64,000 bases of DNA from Bradyrhizobium sp. ORS 375 (GCF_000239775.1 NZ_CAFI01000295.1:1-64000); one strand, 5' to 3'; counted from the first letter of the stretch, positions 1 to 13,501 are shown. A program made the numbers and translations. Notes: a model not told the origin generated them from the sequence alone.

Positions 1-199
1 ATCCGGATCATCACCAGATGGCTTGGCGCCAGCTTCGGGGCGCCAGGACCACGCGTCTTCACGTCCGCCAGCCTGCCGTTCGTCCGCGGGCATCACGCCC
101 GCTGCAGCCTGCTCGCGGCCACCGCATCTCCGGCCCCACGTCTCGTGACGATCGCGAAGCGCCCCATCTCGCGGGCCGGGATGGCCAGGAGATAAGCAG
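1..199 (+). CDS. C-terminal fragment of an unidentified protein (5' truncated)
   Basis: The first frame is open from the window edge to a TAA at 197-199, giving about 65 residues. Most of its codons end in G or C, clearly more than in codon positions one and two, which is the coding bias of this genome. The overlapping minus-strand frame with the same third positions is broken by a stop. The residues (rich in Ala, Arg and Ser) match no family I recognise. It is probably the end of a gene that starts before the window, but a chance open frame in GC-rich DNA is possible. Confidence 0.35.
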
Positions 200-312
200 G
201 ATTTCCGAAAAATGGAAAGAGATTTACTTTTCAGAGAAGGGCGGGGCGTCCGCGCGGACGGTCGCAAAGACGAGAACGAGGTGGCCGGTGAGGTGCAAGG
301 TCTCTCGCCGCG

Positions 313-416
313 TCGTTGCGAGCGCAGCGAGGCTATCCAGGGTGGTGCGCTCGATCCTGGACTGCTTCCGCCTTCGCCCCAATGGTTTCGGCGGACACGT
401 CGCTGTGCTCGCAACG
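313..416. repeat. Dispersed inverted-repeat element, degenerate copy
   Basis: Perfect 10-bp outer arms (cgttgcgagc at 313-322 and gctcgcaacg at 407-416) enclose an inner pair (atccagg and cctggac). A second copy with the same arms lies at 25175-25279. It fills most of the gap between the left-edge fragment and the chemoreceptor gene. Short palindromic elements of this kind are common between genes in bradyrhizobia. No coding signal is seen here. Confidence 0.6.
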
Positions 417-521
417 CGACCAGGTCGGTCGCGACGCCTCGTCACATTCCGCCGTCGTGCCGGCGTTCGTCGGCGCGCTCGTCTCCGCGTCGGCGAGACG
501 GCGCCGGAGGCCTCTCCCCCG

Positions 522-2498
522 CTACGCCGCCTTGCGCAGGCCGGCGAGGAAGGTGTCGACGCTCTTGAAAAGCTCGCTGGCGCGCTGGCCGAGGTCGCGC
601 GTCGCCACCATCACGTGATCGGCGAGCTGACGCGACTGTTCGGCGGCGTCGCTGGCGCCGACCACGTTCTTCGACACCTCGGTGGTGCCGGAGGCCGCCT
701 GCTGGACGCTGCGCGCGATCTCGCGGGTCGCCGAGCCCTGCTGCTCGACGGCGGCGGCGATCGTCGCGGCGATGCCGCTGATCTCCTGGATCGTGGTGCT
801 GATGCCGCCGATCGCGGTGACGCAGTCCGAGGTCGCGGCCTGGATCGAGGTGACCTGTCCCGCGATCTCCTCGGTCGCCTTCGCGGTCTGGCCGGCGAGC
901 TCCTTGACCTCGGCGGCGACCACCGCGAAGCCGCGGCCGGCCTCGCCGGCGCGCGCCGCCTCGATCGTCGCGTTCAACGCCAGCAGGTTGGTCTGGCTGG
1001 CGATCGCGTCGATCAGGCGCAGCACGTCGCCGATCCTTTCGGCGGCGGCGGCGAGGCTGCTGACCATCTCGGTGGTCTGCCGCGCCTTGATGACGGCGCC
1101 ATCGGCGACCTTGCTGGAATGCGCGACCTGCCGGCCGATCTCGGTGACCGACGAGGCCAGCTCCTCGGAGGCCGCCGCCACCGTGGAGACGCCGCTCGAC
1201 GCTTCCTCCGACGCGGCCGCCGCCGCAGCGGTGCGCTGCGAGGTGCCGTTGACGCTGACCGTGATCTCCTGGACGACGCGCTCCATGTCCGCGGTCGCCT
1301 TGGCCACCGCCGACACCACGCCCTTGACGTCGGCCTCGAAGCGGTCGGCCATCTGCCGTTGCAGCGCCTGCTTGTCGCGCTCGGCCTGCTGCTGGCTGGC
1401 TTCCTGCGCCTCGCGCAGGCTGCTCGTCTCGATCATGTTGCGGCGGAACACGTCCACGGCCTGCGCCATGGTGCCGAGCTCGTCCTTGCGCTGGCCGCCG
1501 GGGATCGCAACCTCGGTGTCGCCGCTCGACAGCCGGTGCATCACCGCGGTGATCGCGGCCAGCGGACGCGAAATGCCGCGGGCGACGAACAGCGCGACGA
1601 TGACGGCGAGCAGCAGGATCACCAGGGTGCCGACGATCAGCTGTTGCTGTGCGCTGGCGGCGGCGGCCTGATAGGCGGTGGTGTCCTTGATCAGCTCGAG
1701 CACGGCCACGGGATCGCCGGCGTAGTTGCGGATCTGGCCGACATAGACGGCGGCCGGCCGGCCGGCCAGCGTCGCGTCACGCTGCAGCGGCACGCCCTTG
1801 AACACCGCGAGCACCTCCTCGGGGGTGGCGACGACATCGTCGCCGAACGTCGAGGACAGCCGCTTCGGCTGACCGTCGTTGATCCAGTACACCGCGAGGT
1901 CGATGCCGAAGCGCTGCTTGGCGCGGTCGACGAACTCCTTGCCGAAGGCGGCGCCGACGTCGACGGTCGCGATCACCTTGCCGTCGCGCACGATCGGCGT
2001 CATGCCGAAGATGCCGAGCGACAGCCGGCTCTGCTCGACGCCGGCGATCTGCTTGCCGGTCTGGTTCGCCTGCACCACGGTGATCCGGCGCTTGGAGGTG
2101 TCGTCGCCGAACACCTTCGGCTCGTGCACGCGGTAGAAGTTGGTGGCCGGCGGCGCCCACACATTCACCAGCGGAATGCCCTGCGCCTTCAAGAGCGGCA
2201 TGGCGCCGCCGAGCAGCGCGCCGAGCGCATCGCGGTCACCCTTGAGATAGGCGTCGGCGATCGGCGGCAGCGCCGCAAGCGTCGAGCTCACCGCCAGCGC
2301 TGCGCGGCCCTCATAGTCGATGCCGGCCGACACGCTGTCGAACTGCAGCTTGAGCTGCTGCTCCAGGGCCAGTCGCGTCAGCGCGCGCTGCTGGATGACC
2401 GAGAAGGTGCCGAGCACGGCGCAGGCGATCGCGACGGTGAGGGAGAGCGCGATGATGAGGCGGGCGGAGATCGACCGGAGACGGGACATTCGGGGCAT
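522..2498 (-). CDS. Methyl-accepting chemotaxis protein with periplasmic Cache-type sensor
   Basis: This 658-residue transmembrane chemoreceptor signals to CheA/CheW. It has a first membrane segment at about residues 10-32, a periplasmic region of about 250 residues that looks like a Cache-type ligand-binding domain, a second membrane segment near 285-305, a HAMP domain, and a long coiled-coil signalling domain. The hairpin tip is clear near residue 500 ([18 protein letters not shown]). No C-terminal CheR-binding pentapeptide is visible; the protein ends in AGLRKAA. There is no che operon nearby, so it is an orphan receptor. The ligand cannot be predicted. The ATG at 2498 directly precedes the membrane segment and is a natural start. 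Confidence 0.93.
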   Translation of the reverse strand: MPRMSRLRSISARLIIALSLTVAIACAVLGTFSVIQQRALTRLALEQQLKLQFDSVSAGIDYEGRAALAVSSTLAALPPIADAYLKGDRDALGALLGGAMPLLKAQGIPLVNVWAPPATNFYRVHEPKVFGDDTSKRRITVVQANQTGKQIAGVEQSRLSLGIFGMTPIVRDGKVIATVDVGAAFGKEFVDRAKQRFGIDLAVYWINDGQPKRLSSTFGDDVVATPEEVLAVFKGVPLQRDATLAGRPAAVYVGQIRNYAGDPVAVLELIKDTTAYQAAAASAQQQLIVGTLVILLLAVIVALFVARGISRPLAAITAVMHRLSSGDTEVAIPGGQRKDELGTMAQAVDVFRRNMIETSSLREAQEASQQQAERDKQALQRQMADRFEADVKGVVSAVAKATADMERVVQEITVSVNGTSQRTAAAAAASEEASSGVSTVAAASEELASSVTEIGRQVAHSSKVADGAVIKARQTTEMVSSLAAAAERIGDVLRLIDAIASQTNLLALNATIEAARAGEAGRGFAVVAAEVKELAGQTAKATEEIAGQVTSIQAATSDCVTAIGGISTTIQEISGIAATIAAAVEQQGSATREIARSVQQAASGTTEVSKNVVGASDAAEQSRQLADHVMVATRDLGQRASELFKSVDTFLAGLRKAA

Positions 2499-2681
2499 TC
2501 CTTGCTTTGCAGCAAGGGTCCCAGAATACCGTTAAGGAACAGATACCGTAAATCTACGGGAGACAAGATTGCCGCTCCAGCCGATCGCGGCCGAACGCCC
2601 ACGGCTGCCGCCAACGCAAGATCCGCAACGCATTCACCGCATCCGCGACCGATCCTCGTGAATGGTCGCAACTCGTCGCTT

Positions 2682-3797
2682 TCAGGTGGAGAACATCGGC
2701 CTGTAGCCGGCAACCAGCTTCACGAGCTCCGCCTGGCGGGTCGTGCTGGTCTTCGCGAACAGGCGGCTGACATGCGTCTTGACCGTGGACTTGGAGATTC
2801 CGAGGAAGGCCGAGACTTCCGAAATGCTTCCGACGTCGAACAGGGCGATCAGGACGCGCAGCTCGGCGGGCGTCAGTCGATAGGCCCGGCGGATGACGGC
2901 TTCGTCGATGAGGCCCTCCAGCCTGGCGTCGCAGACGATGACGGCGGCTGCGACCACTCCGGGCGTGCCGATTCGGATATCCCCGCCCGGGCCTTGCGGC
3001 AGCACGTGGAGCACATGGCGCTCGAGATTCTCGGTCGTCAGAGGAAGAACGATACCCTCCTTGTCGAAGTCGAGGCTGCCGCGGCGCGCAATGGCCTCGT
3101 TGATGGCCCGGTTGACACCGGCATCGCACGCGACGAGCCGGCCGTTGATGATCTGCAGGAGCTCGTCCGCATTGAGAATTCTGCGTCCGATCGCATTGGT
3201 GTGAAGGATACGTCCGTCGCGATCGATGAGGAACAAGCCTGCCCGCAGCTTCTCGAGAATGGAGGAGAACGTTGCCGCTTCGCTCAGCTTCCGGCCGAAC
3301 ACCTTGCCGATCAGAATAGCCCGCCGGATATGCGGGGCGACGAGCGCCATGCGATGCATCATCTCGCCATCGATCACGCTCTTGGAGGCGCTCGTGCCGA
3401 GCTGCCGGGACTCGGCGACTGGCGTGTCCACGCCCCCGCCGGCTGCCGCGCCGCGGCCTGATCGCTTTCGCTCCTGATAGTTGCGCTGCGCGCTCTGATC
3501 GCGATGCGGCGTGAGCTCGAGCAGACTCAGCACCTCGTCAACATCAAGGGAGGACACGTCCGTGAAGGGATCGAAGTCGCCATAGAGCTCCGAATGCATC
3601 AGCATGTACTGGAGTTGCGAGCCAAGATCGTGACCGGCAAGAAGAAACTTCTGAGCAAGGTCGTCGAACTGCAGCTCATCGTCCCGGCCGCCGACGAATT
3701 GCGCGACCCTCTGCAAAGCAAAGCCCCAAAGCCCCGGATTCAGGACGGCGTCGTAAAGCTCGCCTAGGACGGCGCTCAACTTTTCGTCTTCACTCAT
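2682..3797 (-). CDS. LuxR-family transcriptional regulator with PAS-like domain
   Basis: A 371-residue DNA-binding regulator. The C-terminus (about 305-365) is a LuxR/FixJ helix-turn-helix: RLTPAELRVL, then ISEVSAFLGISKSTVKTHVSRLF. A PAS-like segment occupies roughly 175-270 (GLFLIDRDGRILHTNAIGR). The N-terminal 150 residues have no family I can name. There is no receiver domain or autoinducer-binding domain, so the input is probably a small molecule or redox cue sensed by the PAS region. It is transcribed divergently from a LysR-type gene across 195 bp that contain a pair of direct repeats, suggesting a shared control region. The target genes are unknown. Confidence 0.85.
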   Translation of the reverse strand: MSEDEKLSAVLGELYDAVLNPGLWGFALQRVAQFVGGRDDELQFDDLAQKFLLAGHDLGSQLQYMLMHSELYGDFDPFTDVSSLDVDEVLSLLELTPHRDQSAQRNYQERKRSGRGAAAGGGVDTPVAESRQLGTSASKSVIDGEMMHRMALVAPHIRRAILIGKVFGRKLSEAATFSSILEKLRAGLFLIDRDGRILHTNAIGRRILNADELLQIINGRLVACDAGVNRAINEAIARRGSLDFDKEGIVLPLTTENLERHVLHVLPQGPGGDIRIGTPGVVAAAVIVCDARLEGLIDEAVIRRAYRLTPAELRVLIALFDVGSISEVSAFLGISKSTVKTHVSRLFAKTSTTRQAELVKLVAGYRPMFST

Positions 3798-3840
3798 ATT
3801 TGGAGTTGGCCTGTTCGATCAGATTTTTAGCGAATCCGAA

Positions 3841-3871
3841 CGTTCGTTCGGTGACGCGGTCGTTCATTCGG
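3841..3871. promoter_or_regulatory. Candidate operator: two 11-bp direct repeats
   Basis: cgttcgttcgg (3841-3851) recurs as cgttcattcgg (3861-3871), exactly 20 bp or two helical turns apart. The first copy overlaps a perfect 10-bp palindrome, cgaacgttcg (3837-3846). The site lies 44-74 bp upstream of the LuxR-type start and 120-150 bp upstream of the LysR-type start. This is the expected geometry of a dimer binding one face of DNA. Which regulator binds is not known. Confidence 0.4.
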
Positions 3872-3992
3872 ACGACGCGACCAGAGGGCGCTTCCGGGTA
3901 TGACCACAATCTCTGTACGAGCAACAACTTGAAACCTTCGCGGGGAGAAGGCAAATTTGTTGTTTCAATCTTCTTGATAAGGAGAACTTTGA

Positions 3993-4922
3993 TTGCGCGG
4001 TCTCAACCTCGACCAGCTAAGGGCGCTCCTCGAGGTGGTCGAGCAGGGCAGCTTCTCTGCTGCGGCCCGCCGCCTCAACCTGACCCAGCCGGCCGTGAGC
4101 TTGCAGATTCGCGAACTGGAGCGACGCTTCGGTCTGCGCTTGATCGAACGTCTGGGCAAGCAGGCGCACGCGACTGCGCCGGGCTCCGAGCTCGTCGAGG
4201 CCACCAAACGCATCTTCCAGGAATGCGAGCGCGCGGACGCGGCGATGCAGCGCTTCCGCAACGGCTGGGCCGGACGTGTGCAGGTCGCCACGACGCTCAC
4301 GGCGATGATCTACCGCCTGCCGCCGATCCTTCGCAGGGTCCGTCTCGAGCATCCGAGCCTCGATCTCATCGTCACCAACATGCCCTCGGAAAAGGGTGTG
4401 CAGGACGTGATCGAAAATCGCGTCGATCTGGCGCTGGTGCATCTGCCGGTCAGCAAACGGCAACTCGAGGTCACGCCGCTGTTCTCGGAGATGATGGTCG
4501 CAATCTTTCCGGCTGACATGCGCGACGTTCCTGACGAGATCTCGCCGTCTGACGTCGCGGAGCACAATCTGCTCGTGGAGCAGACGACCAGCGCGGGCTA
4601 TTCGCTTGTCGTCGGCTGGCTCTCCGAACGCGAGTCGGGCCGGGAGCCGACGCCGCTTGGCACGGTCGAGGCATTGAAGAGTGCGGTCAATGCCAATCTG
4701 GGCGTGGCCATCGTCCCGGACATCGCGGTCGCCATGCATCAGTCCGACTTCATCATCCGGCCGCTGAATCCGCCATTGTCCCGCACCTTGGCGTTGGTCG
4801 AGCACCGCAACAAGCCGAACGAGCCCGGGCTCGAGATCGTACGCAACGCGCTGCTCGCTCTGCGCGGCCCTTTGGCACCCACCAAAGCAACCAGGCAGTC
4901 CCGGTCGGGGGGACGGCTCTGA
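3993..4922 (+). CDS. LysR-family transcriptional regulator
   Basis: A 309-residue LysR-type regulator. The N-terminal winged helix is canonical (LDQLRALLEVVEQGSFSAAA, then LNLTQPAVSLQIRELE), followed by a periplasmic-binding-protein-like effector domain (residues about 95-295). The start is a TTG at 3993, supported by an AAGGAG Shine-Dalgarno eight bases upstream; no better ATG exists. LysR regulators often control a divergent gene, which here would be the LuxR-type regulator. The effector is unknown. The gene lies downstream of the direct-repeat pair at 3841-3871. Confidence 0.9.
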   Translation: MRGLNLDQLRALLEVVEQGSFSAAARRLNLTQPAVSLQIRELERRFGLRLIERLGKQAHATAPGSELVEATKRIFQECERADAAMQRFRNGWAGRVQVATTLTAMIYRLPPILRRVRLEHPSLDLIVTNMPSEKGVQDVIENRVDLALVHLPVSKRQLEVTPLFSEMMVAIFPADMRDVPDEISPSDVAEHNLLVEQTTSAGYSLVVGWLSERESGREPTPLGTVEALKSAVNANLGVAIVPDIAVAMHQSDFIIRPLNPPLSRTLALVEHRNKPNEPGLEIVRNALLALRGPLAPTKATRQSRSGGRL

Positions 4923-4994
4923 GATACGGCCGGCCCCGCCTTCGCGAGGCTCGCTGCCGAGCGCCTGACGATCAGAGCCGCGGTGGCGGCCGCC

Positions 4995-6806
<1,812 letters not shown>

Positions 6807-6922
6807 GGGTCGCGCAGATAGCATCACAGGCCCCTGACCAGCAACCATATTGCTGAATTTCCAGGGCCTTTCTTCACGCCAAGCTGATTCCCCGCGTCGC
6901 CAAAACAGGCTACCGAGGGCGC

Positions 6923-8527
6923 ATGTCGAGTACCTCCCTGCCGCATCAGGCGGCCCGCCCGCGCAATCGCCTCGGACCGCAGCGTCTGGCCGCATGGCTG
7001 GCCGCGCGCGCCACCGCGCCTGCGACCTCGCTCTGGGCCGTGATCGCCTTCGCGCTCGCCCACGCCGTGCTGTGGACGGTGATCCTGACCAATCTGAAGG
7101 CCGCCCAGGACATCCACATGGATGTCGCCGAGGCCTATGCCTGGGGCAGCCGCTTTTTGCTCGGCTACGGCAAGCATCCGCCGCTGTCCGGCTGGCTCGC
7201 CGGGCTGTGGTTCTCGGTGTTTCCGGTCCGGGATTGGGCGACCTATGCGCTGGCGATGGCGGTCAACGCCAGCGGCCTGGTCGTGATCTGGCTCGCGAGT
7301 CTGAAGGTGGTCGATCGCCGCCGGGCGTTCTTCGTCGTGGTGATGGTGGCGCTGTACCCGATCTTCAATTTCAAGGGCTTCAAGTACAACCCCGACCTGC
7401 TGCAGCTCCTGACCTTGCCGCTGCTGATGCTGGCGTATCTCAACGGCTTCGAGAAGCGCAGCGTGATGTCCGGCATCTGGCTCGGCCTCGCCGGCGCCGC
7501 GGCGCTGATGACCAAATATTGGGTGCTGACCATGATCGGCGCCATCGGTCTGGCGGCGCTGCTGCACCCGGAGCGGCTGCGCTTCCTGGCCTCGCCGGCG
7601 CCCTGGGTCGCGATCGTCACGATGCTGGTCGCGATGATCCCGCATCTGGTCTGGCTGTGGCGGGCGGATTTCGTCGCCATCACCTATGCCGGCGACGTCT
7701 ATACGCTGTCGGATCGCGGCCGCGCCGCGGAGCTGGTGGTCGGCTATGTCGGCCACAATCTGGCGCTGCTCGCGCTGCCGGTGGCGCTGGCCGCGCTGGT
7801 CATGGCGTGGCCGCCGCGCTTTGCGTTCCATCATTGGCGGCGCGGATCGAATCGCGGCGTCAATGTGGGGCAGGCCCTCAACGTCTGGCTTGTGCAGGCG
7901 ATCGTCGCCGTCGGGCCGCCGCTCGGCGGCCTCGCCTTCACGATCTACATGAAAACCGATTGGGGCATCTCGCTGTTCTTCCTGGTGCCGCTGGCGCTGG
8001 TGGCGATCCCGGCGCTGCGGCTGCGCCTGACCATGCTGCCGCGGCTCGCCGCCGTCTGGCTGGTGCTGTCGCTGCTCACGCTTGCAGCCTCACCCTGGAT
8101 CGCCCAGCGCGAGATGGCCATCGATCCGAACGGCGTCACCGGCTATGGCGCCCGGTCGCAGCTGGCGCAGCAGCTCACGCAGGCCTGGCACACCCGGTTC
8201 GGCTCGGCCTGGCCGCATGTCGCCGGCTATTCCGAGATGAACACGCCGATGACCTTCTACAGCCCGGACCATCCGCGGCCGTTCACGGTGCCCTATTCCG
8301 CGGAGGAGACCTGGGGCTCGGGCCTGAGCACGCTGGAGGACCTCAAGCGCGACGGCTTCATCGGCGTCTGCGACACCACCGACAACCGGATCGCCTCCTG
8401 CGAGGCCTGGATGGCCAAGGAGGCGCCCCGCGCCGAGCCGCTGGTGATGACCACCCAGCGCTTCTTCCACGGCCTGGCAGGCCCTGCAATCGTTTGGAAG
8501 GTGTATATCCAGGGGCCGGGCAGGTAG
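6923..8527 (+). CDS. GT39-family membrane glycosyltransferase (PMT_2/ArnT-like)
   Basis: A 534-residue inner-membrane protein with about ten hydrophobic segments. The first periplasmic loop carries the acidic residues and the KHPPLSGW stretch typical of dolichyl-phosphate-mannose-type (GT39/PMT_2) transferases, which move a sugar from a polyprenyl phosphate donor to lipid, glycan or protein. The C-terminal third is a soluble periplasmic domain. The acceptor cannot be told from sequence. The ATG at 6923 precedes a basic stretch and the first membrane helix. It is convergent with the ABC-F gene, only 7 bp away. Confidence 0.82.
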   Translation: MSSTSLPHQAARPRNRLGPQRLAAWLAARATAPATSLWAVIAFALAHAVLWTVILTNLKAAQDIHMDVAEAYAWGSRFLLGYGKHPPLSGWLAGLWFSVFPVRDWATYALAMAVNASGLVVIWLASLKVVDRRRAFFVVVMVALYPIFNFKGFKYNPDLLQLLTLPLLMLAYLNGFEKRSVMSGIWLGLAGAAALMTKYWVLTMIGAIGLAALLHPERLRFLASPAPWVAIVTMLVAMIPHLVWLWRADFVAITYAGDVYTLSDRGRAAELVVGYVGHNLALLALPVALAALVMAWPPRFAFHHWRRGSNRGVNVGQALNVWLVQAIVAVGPPLGGLAFTIYMKTDWGISLFFLVPLALVAIPALRLRLTMLPRLAAVWLVLSLLTLAASPWIAQREMAIDPNGVTGYGARSQLAQQLTQAWHTRFGSAWPHVAGYSEMNTPMTFYSPDHPRPFTVPYSAEETWGSGLSTLEDLKRDGFIGVCDTTDNRIASCEAWMAKEAPRAEPLVMTTQRFFHGLAGPAIVWKVYIQGPGR

Positions 8528-8534
8528 GAGACGC

Positions 8535-10049
<1,515 letters not shown>

Positions 10050-10323
10050 TGCAGTCTCATCAGGTCCGGAAAGCGCAAAATGCGCCGGAAAGGCTGACGA
10101 CGAGACCGCGATGCGTCCTCTGGTCAGCCCCGCGAGATCAGGCGCGGGGCTGAGACAGGTCCGCGGGTTTGATGTTGGAAGGCGCGGTGCAGCACCGGCT
10201 TCCCCTTCGCTGACAAGATGAGATGAATGACGCTATCAACCCGATCGGGCGCAGGCAAGGTCGGGGCTCCAACCATCGCCTCACGGATAGACCCGTCCGG
10301 CCAAACCGGCGAGCCCCGGACCG

Positions 10324-10653
10324 CTAAACGCCTTCTTCGTGGAACTTGTCGTTCACGAGATCGGTGATCGCCTGCAGCGCGGCTTCGGCTTCGGTGCCCT
10401 TCGCGGACACCAGAATCTTCGTTCCCGGCGCCGCCGCCAGCATCATCAGGCCCATGATCGAGCGGCCGCCGACGGTCTCGCCACCGCGGGTGACCCAGAC
10501 CTCGGCCTGGAACTTTTCGACCATCTGGACGAACTTGGCGGAGGCCCGCGCATGCAGGCCGCGCTTGTTGGTGATCAGGAGCTCCCGCGAAATCGCGTCG
10601 GCGGGCACGGCCGGCCCGGCGATGTTGTCCTGCGGCGCGTCCTCGTCGCTCAT
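10324..10653 (-). CDS. ptsH: Phosphocarrier protein HPr
   Basis: A 109-residue HPr-fold protein. The phospho-accepting histidine is His34 (RGLHARASAKF) and the regulatory serine is Ser65 (GRSIMGLMML), the target of HPr kinase. It has an N-terminal extension of about 20 residues compared with enterobacterial HPr. It lies last in the minus-strand group hprK, EIIA, HPr, with its start overlapping the EIIA stop by four bases. No sugar-specific EIIB/EIIC is present, so in this setting HPr serves regulation rather than sugar uptake, as known for rhizobial PTS systems. Enzyme I (PtsP) must be encoded elsewhere. Confidence 0.95.
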   Translation of the reverse strand: MSDEDAPQDNIAGPAVPADAISRELLITNKRGLHARASAKFVQMVEKFQAEVWVTRGGETVGGRSIMGLMMLAAAPGTKILVSAKGTEAEAALQAITDLVNDKFHEEGV

Positions 10654-11051
10654 TTGCCGGCGAGCACCCGGCTGGCGATGGTGACGTACTTCCGGCCCGC
10701 CTCCTGCGCCATCGCGATGGCGTCGGGGAGCGAGCGCTCCTCGCGCACCTTGGCGAGCTTGACCAGCATGGGCAGGTTGATGCCCGCGAGCACCTCGACC
10801 TTCGGCCGGCTCATGCAGGAGATGGCGAGATTCGACGGCGTGCCGCCGAACATGTCGGTGAGGATGGCGACGCCGTCGCCGGTGTCCACGCGGTTCACGG
10901 CTTCGATGATGTCGCTGCGACAGAGATCGGAATCATCGTCGGCGCCAATCGTGACCGCTTCGATTTGTTTTTGAGGACCCATGACGTGTTCGAGCGCCGC
11001 TCTGAACTCGTCGGCGAGGCGCCCATGGGTCACCAGTACCAGGCCAATCAT
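10650..11051 (-). CDS. PTS EIIA component, mannose (PTS-IIA-Man) type
   Basis: 133 residues, start ATG at 11051 (MIGLVLVTHGRLADEF). The open frame runs to 11231, but that upstream part is not family-like. His9 in VTHGRLA is the phosphorylated residue of the EIIA-Man fold, and DMFGGTPSN is the usual second motif. It accepts phosphate from HPr. No partner EIIB or EIIC is seen, which marks it as a regulatory EIIA of the alphaproteobacterial type, where its phosphorylation state tunes transcription factors and enzymes. Its stop overlaps the start of HPr. About 205 bp separate it from hprK, so it may have its own promoter. Confidence 0.93.
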   Translation of the reverse strand: MIGLVLVTHGRLADEFRAALEHVMGPQKQIEAVTIGADDDSDLCRSDIIEAVNRVDTGDGVAILTDMFGGTPSNLAISCMSRPKVEVLAGINLPMLVKLAKVREERSLPDAIAMAQEAGRKYVTIASRVLAGK

Positions 11052-11255
11052 CGGATACTCCTCGCGGGCGCCTTGGGTGCACCGCACGAACGCGCCACTT
11101 TGACCATCCGGAGCCCCCGCGCAAGAGGGCACATTCGTGATTCTCCCGGATTCAGGCGGAGGAGCGGGGGAGCTGGCGACGGTCGATCGGGCGCCGATAG
11201 TGGGGGTGATATGGTTACCAATTCGCTTCACACAATTGGCCGAAAGATTACCGGG

Positions 11256-11708
11256 TCATGAACTCTCGGTCGTGGTTAGCGCGGCCACAACCAGTGGCAG
11301 GGGTTCATACCCCGTGCCGACCGGGATTCGCGGCAACTCAATACCGTTTTCGCGCCAGCGCAGCGCATGACGGGTCGGCAGACGCTCGGCATCCTCCGCC
11401 ATCAAATCGACAATGAGACCGATCGGCGCCTCGGACACGTGGTCGCAGGCGCGGATGCCGAGCCCGCGAATCTCGATCAGGCCGGCGAGCCGCGCGGCCG
11501 GGCTGACCCACATTTCTCCGCCGCGTGTGGCGAGATGAACACGGTCGTCGCCGACCAGAATGGCCTTGGGGATCTGTCCGGCGCGGCCGGCGAGAATCAG
11601 ATCGAAGGCCAGGCGCGACTTGCCGGAACCGGAAGGGCCGCGGATCAGCACCGCGCGCTCCCCGACCTTGACGGCGGAGGCATGCACGGTCGGGGCGGAC
11701 GTGGTCAC
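11256..11708 (-). CDS. hprK: HPr kinase/phosphorylase, short alphaproteobacterial form
   Basis: 150 residues, about half the length of Firmicutes HprK. The N-terminal domain is missing and only the P-loop catalytic domain remains, as usual in this class. Walker A is GPSGSGKS (residues 24-31). The family signature follows (EIRGLGI), with conserved acidic residues near GDDRV. It phosphorylates and dephosphorylates Ser65 of HPr. Its ATG overlaps the stop of chvG by four bases, so kinase and sensor are translationally coupled. This ties the ChvG-ChvI system to the PTS chain. Confidence 0.94.
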   Translation of the reverse strand: MTTSAPTVHASAVKVGERAVLIRGPSGSGKSRLAFDLILAGRAGQIPKAILVGDDRVHLATRGGEMWVSPAARLAGLIEIRGLGIRACDHVSEAPIGLIVDLMAEDAERLPTRHALRWRENGIELPRIPVGTGYEPLPLVVAALTTTESS

Positions 11709-13501
11709 GACGCCGGGAGCCGGACGATGAAGCGCGCGCCGGCCGCGGTCGGATTGCCCTCGGCATCGACCGGTCCGGGCCGGTTCTCGGCCCAGATCCG
11801 CCCGCCATGGGCATCGATGATCTGCTTGGAGATCGACAGGCCCAGGCCGGAGTTCTGGCCAAAGCCCTGGTGCGGCCGGTCGGTGTAAAAGCGCTCGAAG
11901 ATGCGCTGCAGGGCGTCCTCGCGGATGCCGGGGCCGTCATCGTCGACCATGATCTCGATTTCGGAGCGCACCCGCCGGCAGGTGATGCGCACCTTACCGC
12001 CGGCCGCCGAGAACGACTGCGCATTCGACAGCAGGTTGGAGATCACCTGGCCGAGCCGCGAATCATGTCCCGGCACCGAGAAGGTGTCGTTGACCCCACG
12101 GCCTTCGAACCGGACCTCGACGGCGACGTCGGTGCCGTTTTTCTTGGTCTCGTTGGCGACCGAGGTCAGCGTGTTCAGGAGCCGGCGCAGGTCGACCAGC
12201 GTCATGTCCTGGCGCTGCAGCTCGGCGTCGAGCCGGCTGGCGTCGGAGATGTCGGAGATCAGCCGGTCGAGCCGCTTCACGTCGTGCTCGATGACCGCGA
12301 GCAGGCGGGCGCGGCTGTTGTCGTTGCGCGCCAGCGGCAGCGTCTCGACCGCGGAGCGCAGCGAGGTCAACGGGTTCTTGAGCTCGTGGGCGACGTCGGC
12401 GGCGAACATCTCGATCGCCTCGATGCGGTTGTAGAGCGCGTCCGTCATGTCGCGCAGCGCGCCGGAAAGGTGGCCGATCTCGTCGCGGCGGCGGGTGAAA
12501 TCGGGAATCTCGACGCGGGTCTTGATGCGGCGGCGGACGCGCTCGGCGCTGTCCGCCAGCCGTCGCACGGGGCCTGCGATTGTGCTGGCGAGCAGGAGCG
12601 ACAGCACGATCATGACCGCGGAGGCGACGCCGCCGACCTTCAGGATGGCGAGGCGCTCGGCGGTCACCATCTGGTCGATGTCGTCGCCCTGCGTCGACAG
12701 CATCAGGGCGCCATGGATGGTGCGCGAGCGCTGCACCGACACCGCGACCGAGACGATGACCTCGCCGCGAGAGTTGACCCGCACCATGCTGCGCTTCTGG
12801 CCCTTCAGCGCGTCGGAGACTTCCTCATAGCCGTTGCCGTTCTCCGGGCCGTATTCGCGGTACAGCGGCAGGTCGCCGCGATTGAGCCAGGTGCGCACCG
12901 AGATCAGCGCGCGCTCGACGAAGCCGGGCTTCTCGCTCGAGGGCGGCGGCAGGTCGAAGCGCAGCACGTTCTCGAGATTGCGGCTGTCGAGCAGCAGCCC
13001 GCCATTGGGATCGTAGATGCGGGCGCGCGTCTTGGTCGGCGAGATCAGCGTGCGCAGCACCGGCGCGACGCGCTCGGGATTGATCGGAAAGTCGAGCGGC
13101 GAATATTCGTCCGGCGCGCCGTAGCTCTCGCCCGGCTTGAGATCGAGCAGGCGCTCGGGATCGATGGTGATGGTGTTGGTCTGCACCGTCGCGGAGGCCG
13201 CGATGGCGCCGGCGATGATCTCCGCCTGAACGAGCAGGCTCTGCGCACGCGCATCGATCAGGCCGGCGCGGAACTGCGAGAGATAGAGAACGCTCGCAAC
13301 CAAAGCGAGCAGGCCGGCAATGTTCAGCGAGACGATGCGGCGGGTGAGGCTCGAGAACGACAGCGCGAACAGGAACTGCCCGGCGCGGCGCAGCCAGCCG
13401 ACCGGACGCTGCCAGCCGGAGACCTGCGGCGTCTCGTCCGCCACCTCCGAGGTGACGGATGCGTCGGCGTTGAGGGGATCAGGATGCGTGCGATCGAGCA
13501 A
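11705..13501 (-). CDS. chvG: Sensor histidine kinase ChvG (ExoS-like)
   Basis: About 598 residues. Membrane helices near residues 55 and 285 flank a periplasmic sensor of about 220 residues, followed by HAMP, a dimerisation domain with phospho-His372 (DVAHELKNPLTSLRS) and an HATPase domain (N box NLLSNAQSF; DDDGPGI; GLGLSI). The chosen start is the TTG at 13501 with a GGAG eight bases upstream; an in-frame ATG at 13606 adds 35 poorly conserved-looking residues and cannot be excluded. ChvG senses acid or envelope conditions and phosphorylates ChvI, in rhizobia controlling exopolysaccharide, motility and host interaction. It sits between chvI and hprK. Confidence 0.93.
   Translation of the reverse strand: MLDRTHPDPLNADASVTSEVADETPQVSGWQRPVGWLRRAGQFLFALSFSSLTRRIVSLNIAGLLALVASVLYLSQFRAGLIDARAQSLLVQAEIIAGAIAASATVQTNTITIDPERLLDLKPGESYGAPDEYSPLDFPINPERVAPVLRTLISPTKTRARIYDPNGGLLLDSRNLENVLRFDLPPPSSEKPGFVERALISVRTWLNRGDLPLYREYGPENGNGYEEVSDALKGQKRSMVRVNSRGEVIVSVAVSVQRSRTIHGALMLSTQGDDIDQMVTAERLAILKVGGVASAVMIVLSLLLASTIAGPVRRLADSAERVRRRIKTRVEIPDFTRRRDEIGHLSGALRDMTDALYNRIEAIEMFAADVAHELKNPLTSLRSAVETLPLARNDNSRARLLAVIEHDVKRLDRLISDISDASRLDAELQRQDMTLVDLRRLLNTLTSVANETKKNGTDVAVEVRFEGRGVNDTFSVPGHDSRLGQVISNLLSNAQSFSAAGGKVRITCRRVRSEIEIMVDDDGPGIREDALQRIFERFYTDRPHQGFGQNSGLGLSISKQIIDAHGGRIWAENRPGPVDAEGNPTAAGARFIVRLPAS

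Noticed and set aside
18-3461. Very long plus-strand open frame opposite the chemoreceptor and LuxR genes
   Set aside because: It is the antisense shadow of two well-recognised minus-strand genes, with Arg/Ala/Gly-rich composition typical of GC-rich antisense frames.
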